DNA of 35,575 bases from Rubrivivax sp. (GTDB lineage: Bacteria; Pseudomonadota; Gammaproteobacteria; Burkholderiales; Burkholderiaceae_C): NCBI GenBank assembly GCA_030680415.1, contig JAUXVE010000130.1, positions 1 to 35,575 on the forward strand. Direction: 5' to 3'. Made by a program: the position numbers and the translations under genes. Positions 10,138 to 18,627 of the stretch are shown piece by piece (the first letter of the stretch is position 1; each line of letters starts with the position of its first letter). Under the pieces are notes generated by a model. The model was given only the letters and a program-made list of their open reading frames with translations. It had not been told where the DNA came from and made no database searches.

Positions 10138-10235
10138 GCTCCCTCTGGGAGAGGGCGGGGGTGAGGGCTCGCGAAGCACCACTGTGCCCGGCGCAGCCCC
10201 TCACCCCAACCCTCTCCCCACAGGGGAGAGGGAGC
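10138..10235. repeat. REP-like double palindrome, copy A
   Basis: Two inverted arms of about 35-40 bp, each itself a hairpin built from CCCTCTCCC/GGGAGAGGG with a GTGAGGG tail. The GTGAGGG/CCCTCAC ends face inward and are separated by about 28 bp. The left arm lacks part of its internal hairpin loop. It lies between pilH and pilI and could stabilise upstream mRNA or partly end transcription. It matches the repeats at 26712-26810 and 29736-29833. Confidence 0.8.
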
Positions 10236-10266
10236 AAGAACGGTTGCGGTCGAAAAAGTGTCACGC

Positions 10267-10632
10267 TCAGTCCAAGACCTTGATCTTGGCGATCAACTCG
10301 TCGGCGTCGACGGGCTTGACGATGTAGTCGCGCGCGCCCTGGCGCAGGCCCCACACCTTGTCGGTTTCCTGGCTCTTGCTCGTGCACATGATCACCGGCA
10401 CGTCGGCGTAACGCGGGTCGCGTGTGATGGCCCGCGTGAGCTGGAAGCCGTTCTGGCCCGGCATCACGACGTCCATCAGGATCAGGTCGGGCTTGTCCTC
10501 GGCCAGGCGGCGCAAGGCCTCGTCGCCATTCTCGGCCGTGCGCACCGTGTAGCCGCGCTTGCCGAGCAGGCCCGAGAGGTGATGCAGTTCGGTCTTGGAG
10601 TCGTCGACAACGAGGATCTTGTGGATCGGCAT
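10267..10632 (-). CDS. pilH: PilH-type single-domain response regulator
   Basis: A 121-residue stand-alone receiver domain. It has the acidic pocket (ILVVDDSKTE), the phospho-acceptor Asp in LILMDVVMPGQNG and the conserved Lys in YIVKPVDADEL. In Pil-Chp systems PilH acts with PilG as a phosphorylation target of ChpA and tunes pilus retraction. I start at the ATG at 10632, with CAGGACC as the ribosome site. A longer in-frame extension overlaps pilG and encodes nothing domain-like. It lies 49 bp downstream of pilG. Assignment as PilH rather than PilG rests on its second place in the operon and on closer resemblance to the PilH type. Confidence 0.9.
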   Translation of the reverse strand: MPIHKILVVDDSKTELHHLSGLLGKRGYTVRTAENGDEALRRLAEDKPDLILMDVVMPGQNGFQLTRAITRDPRYADVPVIMCTSKSQETDKVWGLRQGARDYIVKPVDADELIAKIKVLD

Positions 10633-10681
10633 CGGTTGGTCCTGAGGCAGTGGCGGGAAGGCGGGCGCGACGCGGGCGCCG

Positions 10682-11107
10682 TCAGCCGGCAGCCGGGCGG
10701 AACGACTCGACCGCGCGCAGCAACTGCTCCTTGGTGAAGGGCTTGGTGAGATAGTCCTGCGAGCCGACCATGCGTCCGCGCGCCTTGTCGAACAGGCCAT
10801 CCTTGCTGGACAGCATGATCACCGGCACATGGGCATAACGCGGGTTGCGCTTGATGATGGCGCAGGTCTGGTAGCCGTCCAGCCGCGGCATCAGGATGTC
10901 GCAGAAGATCAGCTCGGGGTCGTGGTCGTTGACCTTGGCCAGCGCATCGAAGCCGTCTTCGGCCAGCAGCACCTCGTGCCCGCCCTGGCGCAGGAAGATT
11001 TCGGCACTGCGACGGATGGTGTTGCTGTCGTCGATGACCAGCACCTTGGCGCCGTGCGCCGTGCCCGCCACAGCCCCTGCACCGCCTTCAGGAAGCTGGA
11101 TTTCCAC
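10682..11107 (-). CDS. pilG: PilG-type single-domain response regulator
   Basis: A 141-residue receiver protein with VLVIDDSNTIRRSAEIFL, the phospho-acceptor Asp in LIFCDILMPRLDGYQTCAII and Lys in YLTKPFTKEQLL, strongly PilG-like. The GTG at 11107 is chosen because AAGGAGGAC sits 5 bp upstream. A TTG further upstream (11143) would place that ribosome site inside the gene. It lies between the rubredoxin gene and pilH, so the chemosensory operon may begin at the rubredoxin promoter. In the known pathway PilG promotes pilus extension. Confidence 0.92.
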   Translation of the reverse strand: MEIQLPEGGAGAVAGTAHGAKVLVIDDSNTIRRSAEIFLRQGGHEVLLAEDGFDALAKVNDHDPELIFCDILMPRLDGYQTCAIIKRNPRYAHVPVIMLSSKDGLFDKARGRMVGSQDYLTKPFTKEQLLRAVESFRPAAG

Positions 11108-11158
11108 GCGCTGTCCTCCTTGCGCAACGTCGAACGGCTGCAAGCCGCCGCCCGAGGT

Positions 11159-11332
11159 TCAGATCTGCACCATTTCGAAGTCTTCCTTGCGTGCGCCGCA
11201 TTCGGGGCAGGTCCAGTTCATCGACACCTCAGCCCACGCCGTACCCGCTGGGACACCGTGTTCGGGATCGCCGGCAGCCTCGTCGTAGATCCAGCCGCAA
11301 ATCAAACACATCCAGGTACGCGGTTCACTCAC
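11159..11332 (-). CDS. Rubredoxin
   Basis: A 57-residue rubredoxin, a small electron carrier with one iron bound by four cysteines. The two knuckles are MCLICGWIYDEAAGDPEHG (Cys9, Cys12) and WTCPECGARKEDFEMVQI (Cys42, Cys45), with the family's PAGTAW segment between them. Length is normal. The start is GTG at 11332; an internal ATG at codon 8 would leave too little before the first cysteine. The stop is 51 bp before the pilG start. It is divergent from thiD. Its redox partner is not apparent here. Confidence 0.92.
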   Translation of the reverse strand: MSEPRTWMCLICGWIYDEAAGDPEHGVPAGTAWAEVSMNWTCPECGARKEDFEMVQI

Positions 11333-11351
11333 GATGCCACTGTCACGTCAC

Positions 11352-11371
11352 TACAATGGAGCGAGATTGTA
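11352..11371. promoter_or_regulatory. Inverted TACAAT pair: rubredoxin/pil promoter candidate
   Basis: TACAAT (plus strand) and ATTGTA, that is TACAAT on the minus strand, form an inverted repeat with an 8-bp spacer. The minus-strand hexamer at 11371-11366 is a good -10 box, giving a leader of about 27 nt for the rubredoxin GTG at 11332. The plus-strand hexamer could serve thiD with a leader of about 140 nt. Neither has a convincing -35 box. The symmetry could also be an operator. Confidence 0.4.
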
Positions 11372-11502
11372 GCCACGCCGATCCGCGGAAAGCCGAGGAT
11401 TAGTCGGTACATACATATCGTTTCTAAGATTTCGCTAGAGGTTCGGCGGCGGCATCGCGCCGGGCCTTGCGCGCCGATCCCACACGCCGACGCCGCCCGC
11501 CC

Positions 11503-12468
11503 ATGACCCCCGACCCCACCCCGGACACGGAGCTCGAAGACCCCACCGCCGAGCCGCCGGCCCCGGCCTGCGTGATGTGCTTCAACGCCAGCGACCCCAG
11601 CGGTGCCGCCGGCCTGGCGGGCGACATCGCCACCGTGGCCGCGATGGGTGCGCATGCGCTGCCGGTGGTGACGTCGATCGTCATGCGCGACACCGCCGAC
11701 ATCTTCGACCAGCACGAGATCGACGCCGACGCCGTGGCCGAGCAGGCACGCACGGTGCTCGAAGACGTCACGCTGGCCGGCTGGAAGGTCGGCTTCCTCG
11801 GCTCGGCCGATGTCGTGAGCGCGGTGGCCGAGATCCTCAGCGACTACAGCGACATCCCGCTGGTGTCCTACCTGCCCAACCTGTCGTGGCTGGACGAGGA
11901 CCTGCAGCAGCCCTACCACGACGCCTTCCGCGAGCTCATCCTGCCGGCCACCGAGGTGCTGGTGGGCAACCACAAGACGCTGCAGGACTTCCTGCTGCCC
12001 GACTGGGAGAACGAGCGCCCGCCGTCGGCGCGCGAACTCGCGGTGGCCGCCGGCGAGCACGGCACGCGTTATGTGCTGGTGACCGGCGTCATGCTCACCG
12101 GAAAACTGTCGACACAGGGGCCCGAGCAGTACATCGACAACGTGCTGGCCTCGCCGCAGGGCGCCATCACCGGCGAGAAGTTCGAGCGTTTCGACGCTGC
12201 CTTCATCGGCGCCGGCGACACGCTGTCGGCGGCACTGGCGGCGCTGCTGGCCGCCGGCACCGAGCTGCAGGCCGCCGTGGCCGAGGCGCTGTCGTTCCTG
12301 GACCAGAGCCTGGACGCGGGCTTCCGCCCGGGCATGGGCGGCATCGTGCCGGATCGCTTCTTCTGGGCCCTGCCGCCGGCAGAAGAAGGCGAGCCGGAGG
12401 ACGGGCGCCCGTCCGAACCCGATGCAGACGATCACAAGAGCCACGGCGTGCCGCGCCGGGTCCACTGA
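11503..12468 (+). CDS. thiD: Hydroxymethylpyrimidine/phosphomethylpyrimidine kinase (ThiD-like)
   Basis: A 321-residue ribokinase-fold enzyme expected to phosphorylate HMP and HMP-P in thiamine synthesis. The N-terminal substrate loop reads [20 protein letters not shown], and the anion hole and catalytic base lie in [10 protein letters not shown] (Asp239). Many ThiD proteins have Cys where this one has Asp, so the PdxK/PdxY kinase group is the alternative. It is longer than the usual 260-290 residues, with acidic tails at both ends. The ATG at 11503 is chosen over a TTG at 11467. It is followed after 11 bp by hemL, so the two cofactor genes are probably co-transcribed. Confidence 0.85.
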   Translation: MTPDPTPDTELEDPTAEPPAPACVMCFNASDPSGAAGLAGDIATVAAMGAHALPVVTSIVMRDTADIFDQHEIDADAVAEQARTVLEDVTLAGWKVGFLGSADVVSAVAEILSDYSDIPLVSYLPNLSWLDEDLQQPYHDAFRELILPATEVLVGNHKTLQDFLLPDWENERPPSARELAVAAGEHGTRYVLVTGVMLTGKLSTQGPEQYIDNVLASPQGAITGEKFERFDAAFIGAGDTLSAALAALLAAGTELQAAVAEALSFLDQSLDAGFRPGMGGIVPDRFFWALPPAEEGEPEDGRPSEPDADDHKSHGVPRRVH

Positions 12469-12479
12469 GCCCCTGCAAG

Positions 12480-13796
12480 ATGGCGACGAACGAAGAACTC
12501 TTCGCGCGCGCGCAGCGTGTCATTCCCGGCGGTGTCAACTCGCCGGTGCGCGCCTTTCGCGCCGTCGGCGGCACGCCGCGTTTCATCAGCCGTGCCCAGG
12601 GGCCCTACATGTGGGACGCCGAAGGCCGGCGCTACATCGACTACATCGGCTCCTGGGGCCCGATGATCCTGGGCCACGGCCACCCGGCGGTGCTGCAGGC
12701 CGTGCAAGAGGCAGCGGCCGAAGGCTTCAGCTTCGGCGCGCCCACCGAGCGCGAGATCGAGCTTGCCGAAGCCATCATCGGCCTCGTGCCGAGCGTCGAA
12801 CAGGTGCGGCTGGTGAGCAGCGGCACCGAGGCCGGCATGAGCACCATCCGGCTGGCGCGCGGCGCCACCGGGCGCAGCAAGATCGTCAAGTTCGAAGGCT
12901 GCTACCACGGCCATGCCGACGCCCTGCTGGTGAAGGCCGGATCGGGGCTGGCGACCTTCGGCTTCCCCACCAGCGCCGGCGTGCCGCCCGAGGTGGTGCA
13001 GCACACGCTGGTGCTCGAATACAACAACGTCGCGCAGCTCGAGCAAGCCTTCGCCACGCACGGGCCGCAGATCGCCTGCGTGATGATCGAGCCGATCGCC
13101 GGCAACATGAACTTCGTGCGTGCCGGCGTGCCGTTCATGAAGCGGCTGCGCGAACTGTGCACGCAGCACGGCGCGCTGCTCGCCTTCGACGAGGTGATGA
13201 CGGGATTCCGTGTCGCTCTCGGCGGCGCACAGAGCGTCTATGCGCGGCTGATCCCCGGTTTCAAGCCCGACATGAGCGTGTTCGGCAAGGTCATCGGCGG
13301 CGGCATGCCGCTGGCGGCTTTCGGCAGCACGAAGGACATCATGAGCCAGCTCGCGCCGCTGGGCCCGGTGTACCAGGCCGGCACGCTGAGCGGCAACCCG
13401 GTGGCCACCGCGTGCGGCCTGGCGACGCTGAAGGAGATCTCGAAACCCGGCTTCTTCGAAGCGCTGTCGGCACGCACCCGCTCGCTGGTCGAAGGCCTCG
13501 CCGGCGCCGCGCGGCACGCGGGCATCCCGCTGGTCGGCGACAGCGAAGGCGGCATGTTCGGCTTCTTCTTCAGCGCTGAACTACCGCCGAACTACGGCGT
13601 CGTGATGGGCACCGACAAGGAGCGCTTCAACCGCTTCTTCCACGGCATGCTCGAGCGCGGCGTGTACCTGGCGCCGGCGCTGTACGAGGCCGGTTTCGTG
13701 AGCGCCGCCCACACGGCCGACGACATCGCGGCCACCGTGGCCGCCGCTGCCGCGACACTGGCCGCCGAGGCCGCTCGCGCGCCCGGCGGCGGTTGA
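12480..13796 (+). CDS. hemL: Glutamate-1-semialdehyde 2,1-aminomutase
   Basis: A 438-residue PLP enzyme that converts glutamate-1-semialdehyde to 5-aminolevulinate, the C5 route to heme and other tetrapyrroles. The N-terminus [20 protein letters not shown] is diagnostic. PLP-site features are [19 protein letters not shown], the Asp in [13 protein letters not shown], and Lys270 in [12 protein letters not shown] as Schiff base. Length is typical. The start is the ATG at 12480, 11 bp after thiD, with only a weak ribosome site, which suggests coupling. The C-terminal tail is Ala-rich. Confidence 0.97.
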   Translation: MATNEELFARAQRVIPGGVNSPVRAFRAVGGTPRFISRAQGPYMWDAEGRRYIDYIGSWGPMILGHGHPAVLQAVQEAAAEGFSFGAPTEREIELAEAIIGLVPSVEQVRLVSSGTEAGMSTIRLARGATGRSKIVKFEGCYHGHADALLVKAGSGLATFGFPTSAGVPPEVVQHTLVLEYNNVAQLEQAFATHGPQIACVMIEPIAGNMNFVRAGVPFMKRLRELCTQHGALLAFDEVMTGFRVALGGAQSVYARLIPGFKPDMSVFGKVIGGGMPLAAFGSTKDIMSQLAPLGPVYQAGTLSGNPVATACGLATLKEISKPGFFEALSARTRSLVEGLAGAARHAGIPLVGDSEGGMFGFFFSAELPPNYGVVMGTDKERFNRFFHGMLERGVYLAPALYEAGFVSAAHTADDIAATVAAAAATLAAEAARAPGGG

Positions 13797-13826
13797 AGGC
13801 GCGCAGCCGGACCGGGCGACTGCGCC

Positions 13827-14783
13827 ATGGCGCCCGCCGCCCAGCCCCTGGCCTGCAGCAACTGCGGCGCGCCGATGCGCGCGCTGCAGCTGCCGGGGCA
13901 TTACGGCAGCGCGGTCGAGATCGACCTCTGTGCGCCCTGCCATCTGGTGTGGTTCGACGTCGTCGAATCGGCTCGGCTGTCGGGCCCGGGCCTGTTGACA
14001 CTGATCGGCGCGATGGCGGCAGCGCAGTCGCTGGCCCACCAGCCCTTGCGCCGCGACCTCGGCTGCCCGCACTGCCGCAGCGCCGTGCGCACGGTGCACA
14101 ACCGCACGCGCTGGGGGCGCTCGCTGCAGCTCGAGTGTCCGCAGCGCCACGGCGCCTGGCAGACCTTCGGCGAGTTCCTCAACGAGAAGGGTCTGTTGCG
14201 GCCGATGTCGTCGGCCGACCGCGCGCGGGCGCTGCGACGGCCTGCCGGACTGCTCTGCGTGAATTGTGGCGGTGCGGTCGGCGCCACCGACACCGTATGC
14301 CCCTGGTGCCGCTCGGTGCCGGCGGTGGTCGACGTGGCGCGGCTGGCGCGCGCGCTCGACCCCGAAGGCGCCACCGCCGGAGCCGCCGTGCACCGCACCG
14401 GCGAACGGGCCTCGGCGCTGGGCTGCCAGGCCTGTGGCGCGCCGGTGCCGGCCGACGCTGGCTGGCTCTGCCAGCACTGTGGCGCCACGCTCACCGCTCC
14501 CGATCTGGCCGAGGCGCACCGCCAGGTCGACACGCTGGGGCCGGCGCTGCAGGCGCATGCGGCCAAACCGGCTCCGCACATCGTGCAGCAGCGGCTGGCC
14601 GCACAGTCGGCAGGACTGCAGCGGCAACGCGAGCGCGCCGCCGCCATGCAAGCCGAGGCCGACCAGCGCAGTGGCGCTGGCGCGGGCCCCTGGGTCACGA
14701 CCGGGGACGACGGGCGCTCGCTGCGCCTGCCGGCCTGGGCCTGGGCGCTGGCGGCCGTGCTGGCCTTGCTCTGGTGGTGGTGA
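13827..14783 (+). CDS. Tail-anchored multi-zinc-ribbon protein, function unknown
   Basis: A 318-residue protein with four Cys-pair modules: Cys10/13 with Cys35/38, Cys80/83 with Cys104, Cys144/147 with Cys158/161, and Cys200/203 with Cys215/218. The first resembles the zf-TFIIB type (CSNCGAPM, then IDLCAPCHLVWFD). A charged helical segment (about 250-290) precedes one hydrophobic helix, LPAWAWALAAVLALLWWW, at the extreme C-terminus. I infer a cytoplasmic zinc-binding protein anchored in the inner membrane by its tail. It follows hemL by 30 bp and is convergent with a UspA gene. I do not recognise a specific function. Confidence 0.8.
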   Translation: MAPAAQPLACSNCGAPMRALQLPGHYGSAVEIDLCAPCHLVWFDVVESARLSGPGLLTLIGAMAAAQSLAHQPLRRDLGCPHCRSAVRTVHNRTRWGRSLQLECPQRHGAWQTFGEFLNEKGLLRPMSSADRARALRRPAGLLCVNCGGAVGATDTVCPWCRSVPAVVDVARLARALDPEGATAGAAVHRTGERASALGCQACGAPVPADAGWLCQHCGATLTAPDLAEAHRQVDTLGPALQAHAAKPAPHIVQQRLAAQSAGLQRQRERAAAMQAEADQRSGAGAGPWVTTGDDGRSLRLPAWAWALAAVLALLWWW

Positions 14784-14838
14784 GTGCCTGCCTGTCCTTG
14801 TCTGGGTGAACCTGGCTGACCTTCACGATCCCGGGTTC

Positions 14839-14852
14839 GGCCCCGGCGGGCC
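14839..14852. terminator. Weak GC hairpin between convergent genes
   Basis: GGCCC-CGGC-GGGCC lies just beyond the end of the minus-strand UspA gene, in the 75-bp convergent gap. It lacks a T-tract, so any terminator role is doubtful. Confidence 0.2.
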
Positions 14853-14858
14853 GCGCGC

Positions 14859-15749
14859 TCAATGCGACATCAGAACCGGCAGCGTCATCGTCTGCAGGAT
14901 CGTGCGCGTGACGCCGCCCAGCGTCAGCTCCCAGGCTCGCGGATGGCCGTAGCCGCCCATCACCAGCAGGTCGGCGTCGGTGTCGGCGGCGTGCGACAGC
15001 AGAGCTTCGGCAATCGGCACATCCACCGTCCAGGTGGACAGCAGACGCTCGCCCAGTGACGGCGCCGGCGTATGCCGCACCACGTGCGAGGCGCTGATGC
15101 CGTGCAGCTGCAGGTAGGCCACCACGGCGTCCAGCGGCTGGTGCGCCGCTTCGCCGGCGGGCGCAAAGCGGATCAGTTCCACGCTTTCGGCACCGGCCAG
15201 CAGCGGCAGCGCGTCGCGCAGCGCACGCGCGCTCTCGCGCGCAGGTGACCAGGCCACCAGCACGCGCTGGCCGCAGCGCGGGGCACCGTCGGCCTGCAAG
15301 GGCAGCGTGTCGGCGTGCGGCACGAAAAGCAGCGGCGTGCCCGAGCCGACGAGCAGGCGTTCGATGAAATGGCGTGGCGTGCCGTCGGCCTCTTGCGGGT
15401 GGCGCTGCGACAACACCACGAGGTCGGCCGTCCCGGCATGGCGCAGCATGTCGGCCACGGGTTCACCGTGCAGGCCGTGCATTGGAATCCCGACACCCGA
15501 GGCGGCCGCCACGGCCGCCACGCGCGCGGCGGCCGCGGTGCGGCGCTGCGCCTCGGCCTCCAGGGCCCAGGACGCGGCCACGCTGGCGGCCTCGGCAGAG
15601 ATGAAGGCGCCGCTGCGCAAAGGCTCCACCGCGTGCAGCGCCGCCAGCGCCGCGCCGTGGCTGCGGGCCAGGCGCGCCGCCAGCGCCAGCACCCGGTCGG
15701 CGCGCGGGCTGTCGCTCACGAGGGCCAGGATCTGACGGATTTCGCTCAT
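14859..15749 (-). CDS. Tandem universal stress protein (UspA family)
   Basis: A 296-residue protein made of two UspA-type Rossmann-like domains. The first begins IRQILALVSDSPRADRVLAL. The second ends with the nucleotide-binding pattern LLVMGGYGHPRAWELTLGGV, then TRTILQTMTLPVLMSH, a near match to G-2x-G-9x-G(S/T). I start at the ATG at 15749, preceded by GGGAGGCAACG; an in-frame ATG at 15782 has no such site. It is divergent from the P-type ATPase, with an FNR-like box between them. Such proteins are typically induced in stasis or low oxygen; the ligand is unknown. Confidence 0.92.
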   Translation of the reverse strand: MSEIRQILALVSDSPRADRVLALAARLARSHGAALAALHAVEPLRSGAFISAEAASVAASWALEAEAQRRTAAAARVAAVAAASGVGIPMHGLHGEPVADMLRHAGTADLVVLSQRHPQEADGTPRHFIERLLVGSGTPLLFVPHADTLPLQADGAPRCGQRVLVAWSPARESARALRDALPLLAGAESVELIRFAPAGEAAHQPLDAVVAYLQLHGISASHVVRHTPAPSLGERLLSTWTVDVPIAEALLSHAADTDADLLVMGGYGHPRAWELTLGGVTRTILQTMTLPVLMSH

Positions 15750-15825
15750 CGTTGCCTCCCCGAGCCGTTGCCACAGGCGCAAGCCTACCCCTTTCCAGGC
15801 CCTGGTTCAGCGGTCTGGGTACGCC

Positions 15826-15839
15826 TTGATCTGCGTCAG
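15826..15839. promoter_or_regulatory. FNR/ANR-like box between UspA and P-type ATPase genes
   Basis: TTGAT-CTGC-GTCAG matches the FNR/CRP-superfamily anaerobic box TTGAT-N4-ATCAA at 8 of 10 positions, with one perfect half-site. It lies in the 139-bp divergent gap, 50 bp from the ATPase start and 77 bp from the UspA start. I see no clear -10 element at the exact class II spacing on either side. Confidence 0.4.
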
Positions 15840-15888
15840 CCCCGGGCTATCTGACTTTCGTGCCGGCATCGCTAAGCTCCACCATGCC

Positions 15889-18627
15889 ATGTCCTTGAAC
15901 CTCGAGTCGACACCGCGGCCGTGGCACGCCTGCGAAGCCGCCGAAGCCGTGCAGCGCATCGCCAGCGATGCCCAGCACGGCCTGAGCGCGGCCGCCGTGC
16001 AGCGGCGCAGGGCCGAAATCGGCGCCAACACCCTGCCCGCAGTGCCGCCGCGGCCGCTGTGGCGCACGCTGGTGCACCAGTTCAAGAGCCCGCTGATCTA
16101 CATCCTGTTCGTGGCCGCGGTGCTGGCGGTGGCGCTGGGCCACCGCGGCGACGCCGCGGTGATCCTGGCGGTGGTGGTCGTCAACGCGCTCATCGGCACC
16201 TTCCAGGAAGGGCGCGCCGAGCGCTCGATGGCCGCCCTGCGCCACCTGGCCGGCCTGCGCGTACGCGTCGTGCGCGACGGCCATGAGACGCAGCTGGAAG
16301 CGCGCGAGCTGGTGCCGGGCGACGTGCTGCTGCTGGCCGCAGGCGACGCCGTGGGCGCCGACGCGCGGCTGATCGAGCTGGCGCAGTTGCAGGTGGCCGA
16401 AGCGGCGCTGACCGGCGAGTCGGTGCCGGTGAGCAAGGCGCTGGCGGCGCTGCCCGAAGCCACCGGCCTGGCCGACCGTCACAACATGGTGTATTCGGGC
16501 ACCTTTGTGGCCGCCGGCCGCGGCCGCGCGGTCGTCGTGGCCACCGGCACCCACACCGAAGTCGGCCGCATCGCCGACCTCACGGCAGGCGCGCAGGAAC
16601 CGAAGACACCGCTGGAGCAGCGCATCGAACAGTTCGGCCGCTGGCTGGTGGGCGCGGCGCTGGCGCTGTTCGTCTTGGTGCTGCTGCTGGGCCTGTGGCG
16701 CCAACTGCCGCTGGCCGAGGTGCTGATGGTGGCGATCAGCCAGATGGTGTCGATGGTGCCCGAAGGGCTGCCGGTGGCGATGACCATCGCGCTGGCCGTG
16801 GGCATGCAGCGTATGGCCTCGCGCGGCGCCATCATCCGGCGGCTGTCGGCGGTGGAGACGCTGGGCTCCACCACCGTGATCTGCAGCGACAAGACCGGCA
16901 CGCTGACGCGCAACGAGATGACGGTGGTTGCGTTGTGGCTGCCCGGCGCCGCCAGCGGCGCGTCTGAAGTCGACGGTGTCGGCAGCGCCCGCGAGATCGC
17001 CGTCGGCGGCATCGGCTATGCGCCGCACGGCGAGCTGACCGCAGCCGGGCCGGCCGTGGACGCCAGCGAGCCCGCGCTGGCCACGCTGCTGCAGGCCGCA
17101 GCGCTGTGCAACGACGCCGAACTGCTGCCGCCGGCAGACGAGCGCGCCGGCTGGACCGTGCTCGGCGACCCGACCGAGGGCGCGTTGCTGGTGCTGGCAG
17201 CCAAGACCGGCATCGACCTCGCAGCGCTGCGGCGCGACGCCCCGCGCGAGGCCGAATGGCCGTTCGACTCCGACCGCCAGCTGATGGCCACCCGCCACGC
17301 GCTGCCCGGCGCGCCGCAGCGTGTCTACCTGAAGGGCGCGCCCGAGGCGGTGCTGAAGCTGTGCATCGAAGAAGGCGAAGCCGCGACAGCAGCCGCGCAG
17401 GCCGCTGCCGAAGCGATGGCCGTGCGCGCGCTGCGCGTGCTGGCCTTCGCCGTCGTCGACGACGACCCGCTCGACGCCGCGTCGGGCTTCGACACGCTCG
17501 TCGGGCGCGCCCGCCTGCTCGGCCTGGTCGGGCAGATCGACCCGCCTCGCGAAGAGGTCAAGGTGGCAGTGGCCGAATGCCGCGGCGCCGGCATCCGCCC
17601 GCTGATGGTGACCGGCGACCACAAGCTCACCGGCCTGGCGATCGCGCGCCAGCTCGGCATCGCGCGCGAAGGCGACCGCGCCGTCGACGGCGCCGAGCTC
17701 GAACGCATGGGCGAAGCCGACCTGCGCGACGAACTGCCGCGCATCGCCGTCTTCGCGCGTGTGCAGCCGGCGCAGAAGCTGCGCATCGTCGAAGCCCTGC
17801 AGGCGCGCGGCGAGGTGGTGGCGATGACGGGCGACGGCGTCAACGACGCGCCGGCGCTGGCGCGTGCCGATGTCGGCGTGGCGATGGGCATCACCGGCAC
17901 CGAGGTTGCCAAGAGCGCAGCCAAGATCGTCGTCACCGACGACAACTTCGCCACCATCGTCGGCGCCGTCGAGCAGGGGCGCGTCGTCTACGGCAACCTG
18001 AAGAAGGTCATCCTGTACTTGTTCGCCACCTCGCTGGCCGAGGTGCTGGTGCTGATGCTGGCGCTGGTGGGCGGCTATCCGCTGCCGCTGGCCGCGGTGC
18101 AGATCCTGTGGATCAATATCGTCACCGAAGGCACGGTGACGGTGAACCTGGTGATGGACCCGCCGGACGGCGACGAGATGAAGCGCGCACCGGTGCCGCG
18201 CGACGACCGCCTGCTCAGCCGCGAGATGCTGCTGCGCGTGGCGCTGATGACGCCGATGATCGCTGCCGTGAGCTTTGGCTGGTTCGCCTGGCGCATGGGC
18301 CAGGGCCTGCCCGTGGACATCGTGCGCACCGAGACCTTCACCGTGCTGGCGATGTGCCAGTGGTTCAACGTGCTCAACTGCCAGTCGGCGACGCGCTCGG
18401 CGCTGCGGCTGGGCCTGCTGGGAAACCCCTGGCTGCTCGGCGGGCTGACCCTGAGCGTGGCCTTGCAGGGACTCGTGTTGTACTCGCCGCCGATGAACGC
18501 GCTGTTCCACACCGTGCCACTGGCGGCGACGGCGCTGCTGCCGCTGGTGGTGCTGGCCAGTGCCGTGCTGTGGGCCGAGGAGCTGCGCAAGGCGATCGTG
18601 CGTGCGCGGCAGCGGGGCGCGGCTTGA
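15889..18627 (+). CDS. P2-type cation-transporting ATPase (Ca2+-ATPase-like)
   Basis: A 912-residue P-type ATPase of the calcium/SERCA-like group, predicted to export a divalent cation. Visible: N-terminal cation ATPase domain, TGES at 175-178, M4 motif PEGLP (Glu292), phosphorylated Asp334 in CSDKTGTLT, the hinge MTGDGVNDAPAL, and about ten membrane helices. Compared with SERCA, the M5 Glu is kept (Glu718) but the M5 Asn is Ser715; M6 has Asn743 and Thr746 but Glu747 where SERCA has Asp800. Ca2+ is therefore plausible but another ion is possible. The ATG at 15889 is chosen; an upstream TTG at 15826 is part of the FNR-like box. The stop overlaps the TTG start of the downstream exchanger. Confidence 0.93.
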   Translation: MSLNLESTPRPWHACEAAEAVQRIASDAQHGLSAAAVQRRRAEIGANTLPAVPPRPLWRTLVHQFKSPLIYILFVAAVLAVALGHRGDAAVILAVVVVNALIGTFQEGRAERSMAALRHLAGLRVRVVRDGHETQLEARELVPGDVLLLAAGDAVGADARLIELAQLQVAEAALTGESVPVSKALAALPEATGLADRHNMVYSGTFVAAGRGRAVVVATGTHTEVGRIADLTAGAQEPKTPLEQRIEQFGRWLVGAALALFVLVLLLGLWRQLPLAEVLMVAISQMVSMVPEGLPVAMTIALAVGMQRMASRGAIIRRLSAVETLGSTTVICSDKTGTLTRNEMTVVALWLPGAASGASEVDGVGSAREIAVGGIGYAPHGELTAAGPAVDASEPALATLLQAAALCNDAELLPPADERAGWTVLGDPTEGALLVLAAKTGIDLAALRRDAPREAEWPFDSDRQLMATRHALPGAPQRVYLKGAPEAVLKLCIEEGEAATAAAQAAAEAMAVRALRVLAFAVVDDDPLDAASGFDTLVGRARLLGLVGQIDPPREEVKVAVAECRGAGIRPLMVTGDHKLTGLAIARQLGIAREGDRAVDGAELERMGEADLRDELPRIAVFARVQPAQKLRIVEALQARGEVVAMTGDGVNDAPALARADVGVAMGITGTEVAKSAAKIVVTDDNFATIVGAVEQGRVVYGNLKKVILYLFATSLAEVLVLMLALVGGYPLPLAAVQILWINIVTEGTVTVNLVMDPPDGDEMKRAPVPRDDRLLSREMLLRVALMTPMIAAVSFGWFAWRMGQGLPVDIVRTETFTVLAMCQWFNVLNCQSATRSALRLGLLGNPWLLGGLTLSVALQGLVLYSPPMNALFHTVPLAATALLPLVVLASAVLWAEELRKAIVRARQRGAA

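Noticed and set aside
10099..10182. An N-terminal extension of pilI reading through the palindromic repeat
   Set aside because: Unlike livH, nothing supports a start at 10182. The ATG at 10098 gives a normal CheW-length protein, and the extension has no similarity to PilI.
11503..12468. Pyridoxal kinase (PdxK/PdxY) instead of ThiD
   Set aside because: The Asp in GAGD fits both, but the N-terminal [17 protein letters not shown] block and the position before hemL favour ThiD. Kept as an alternative in the entry.
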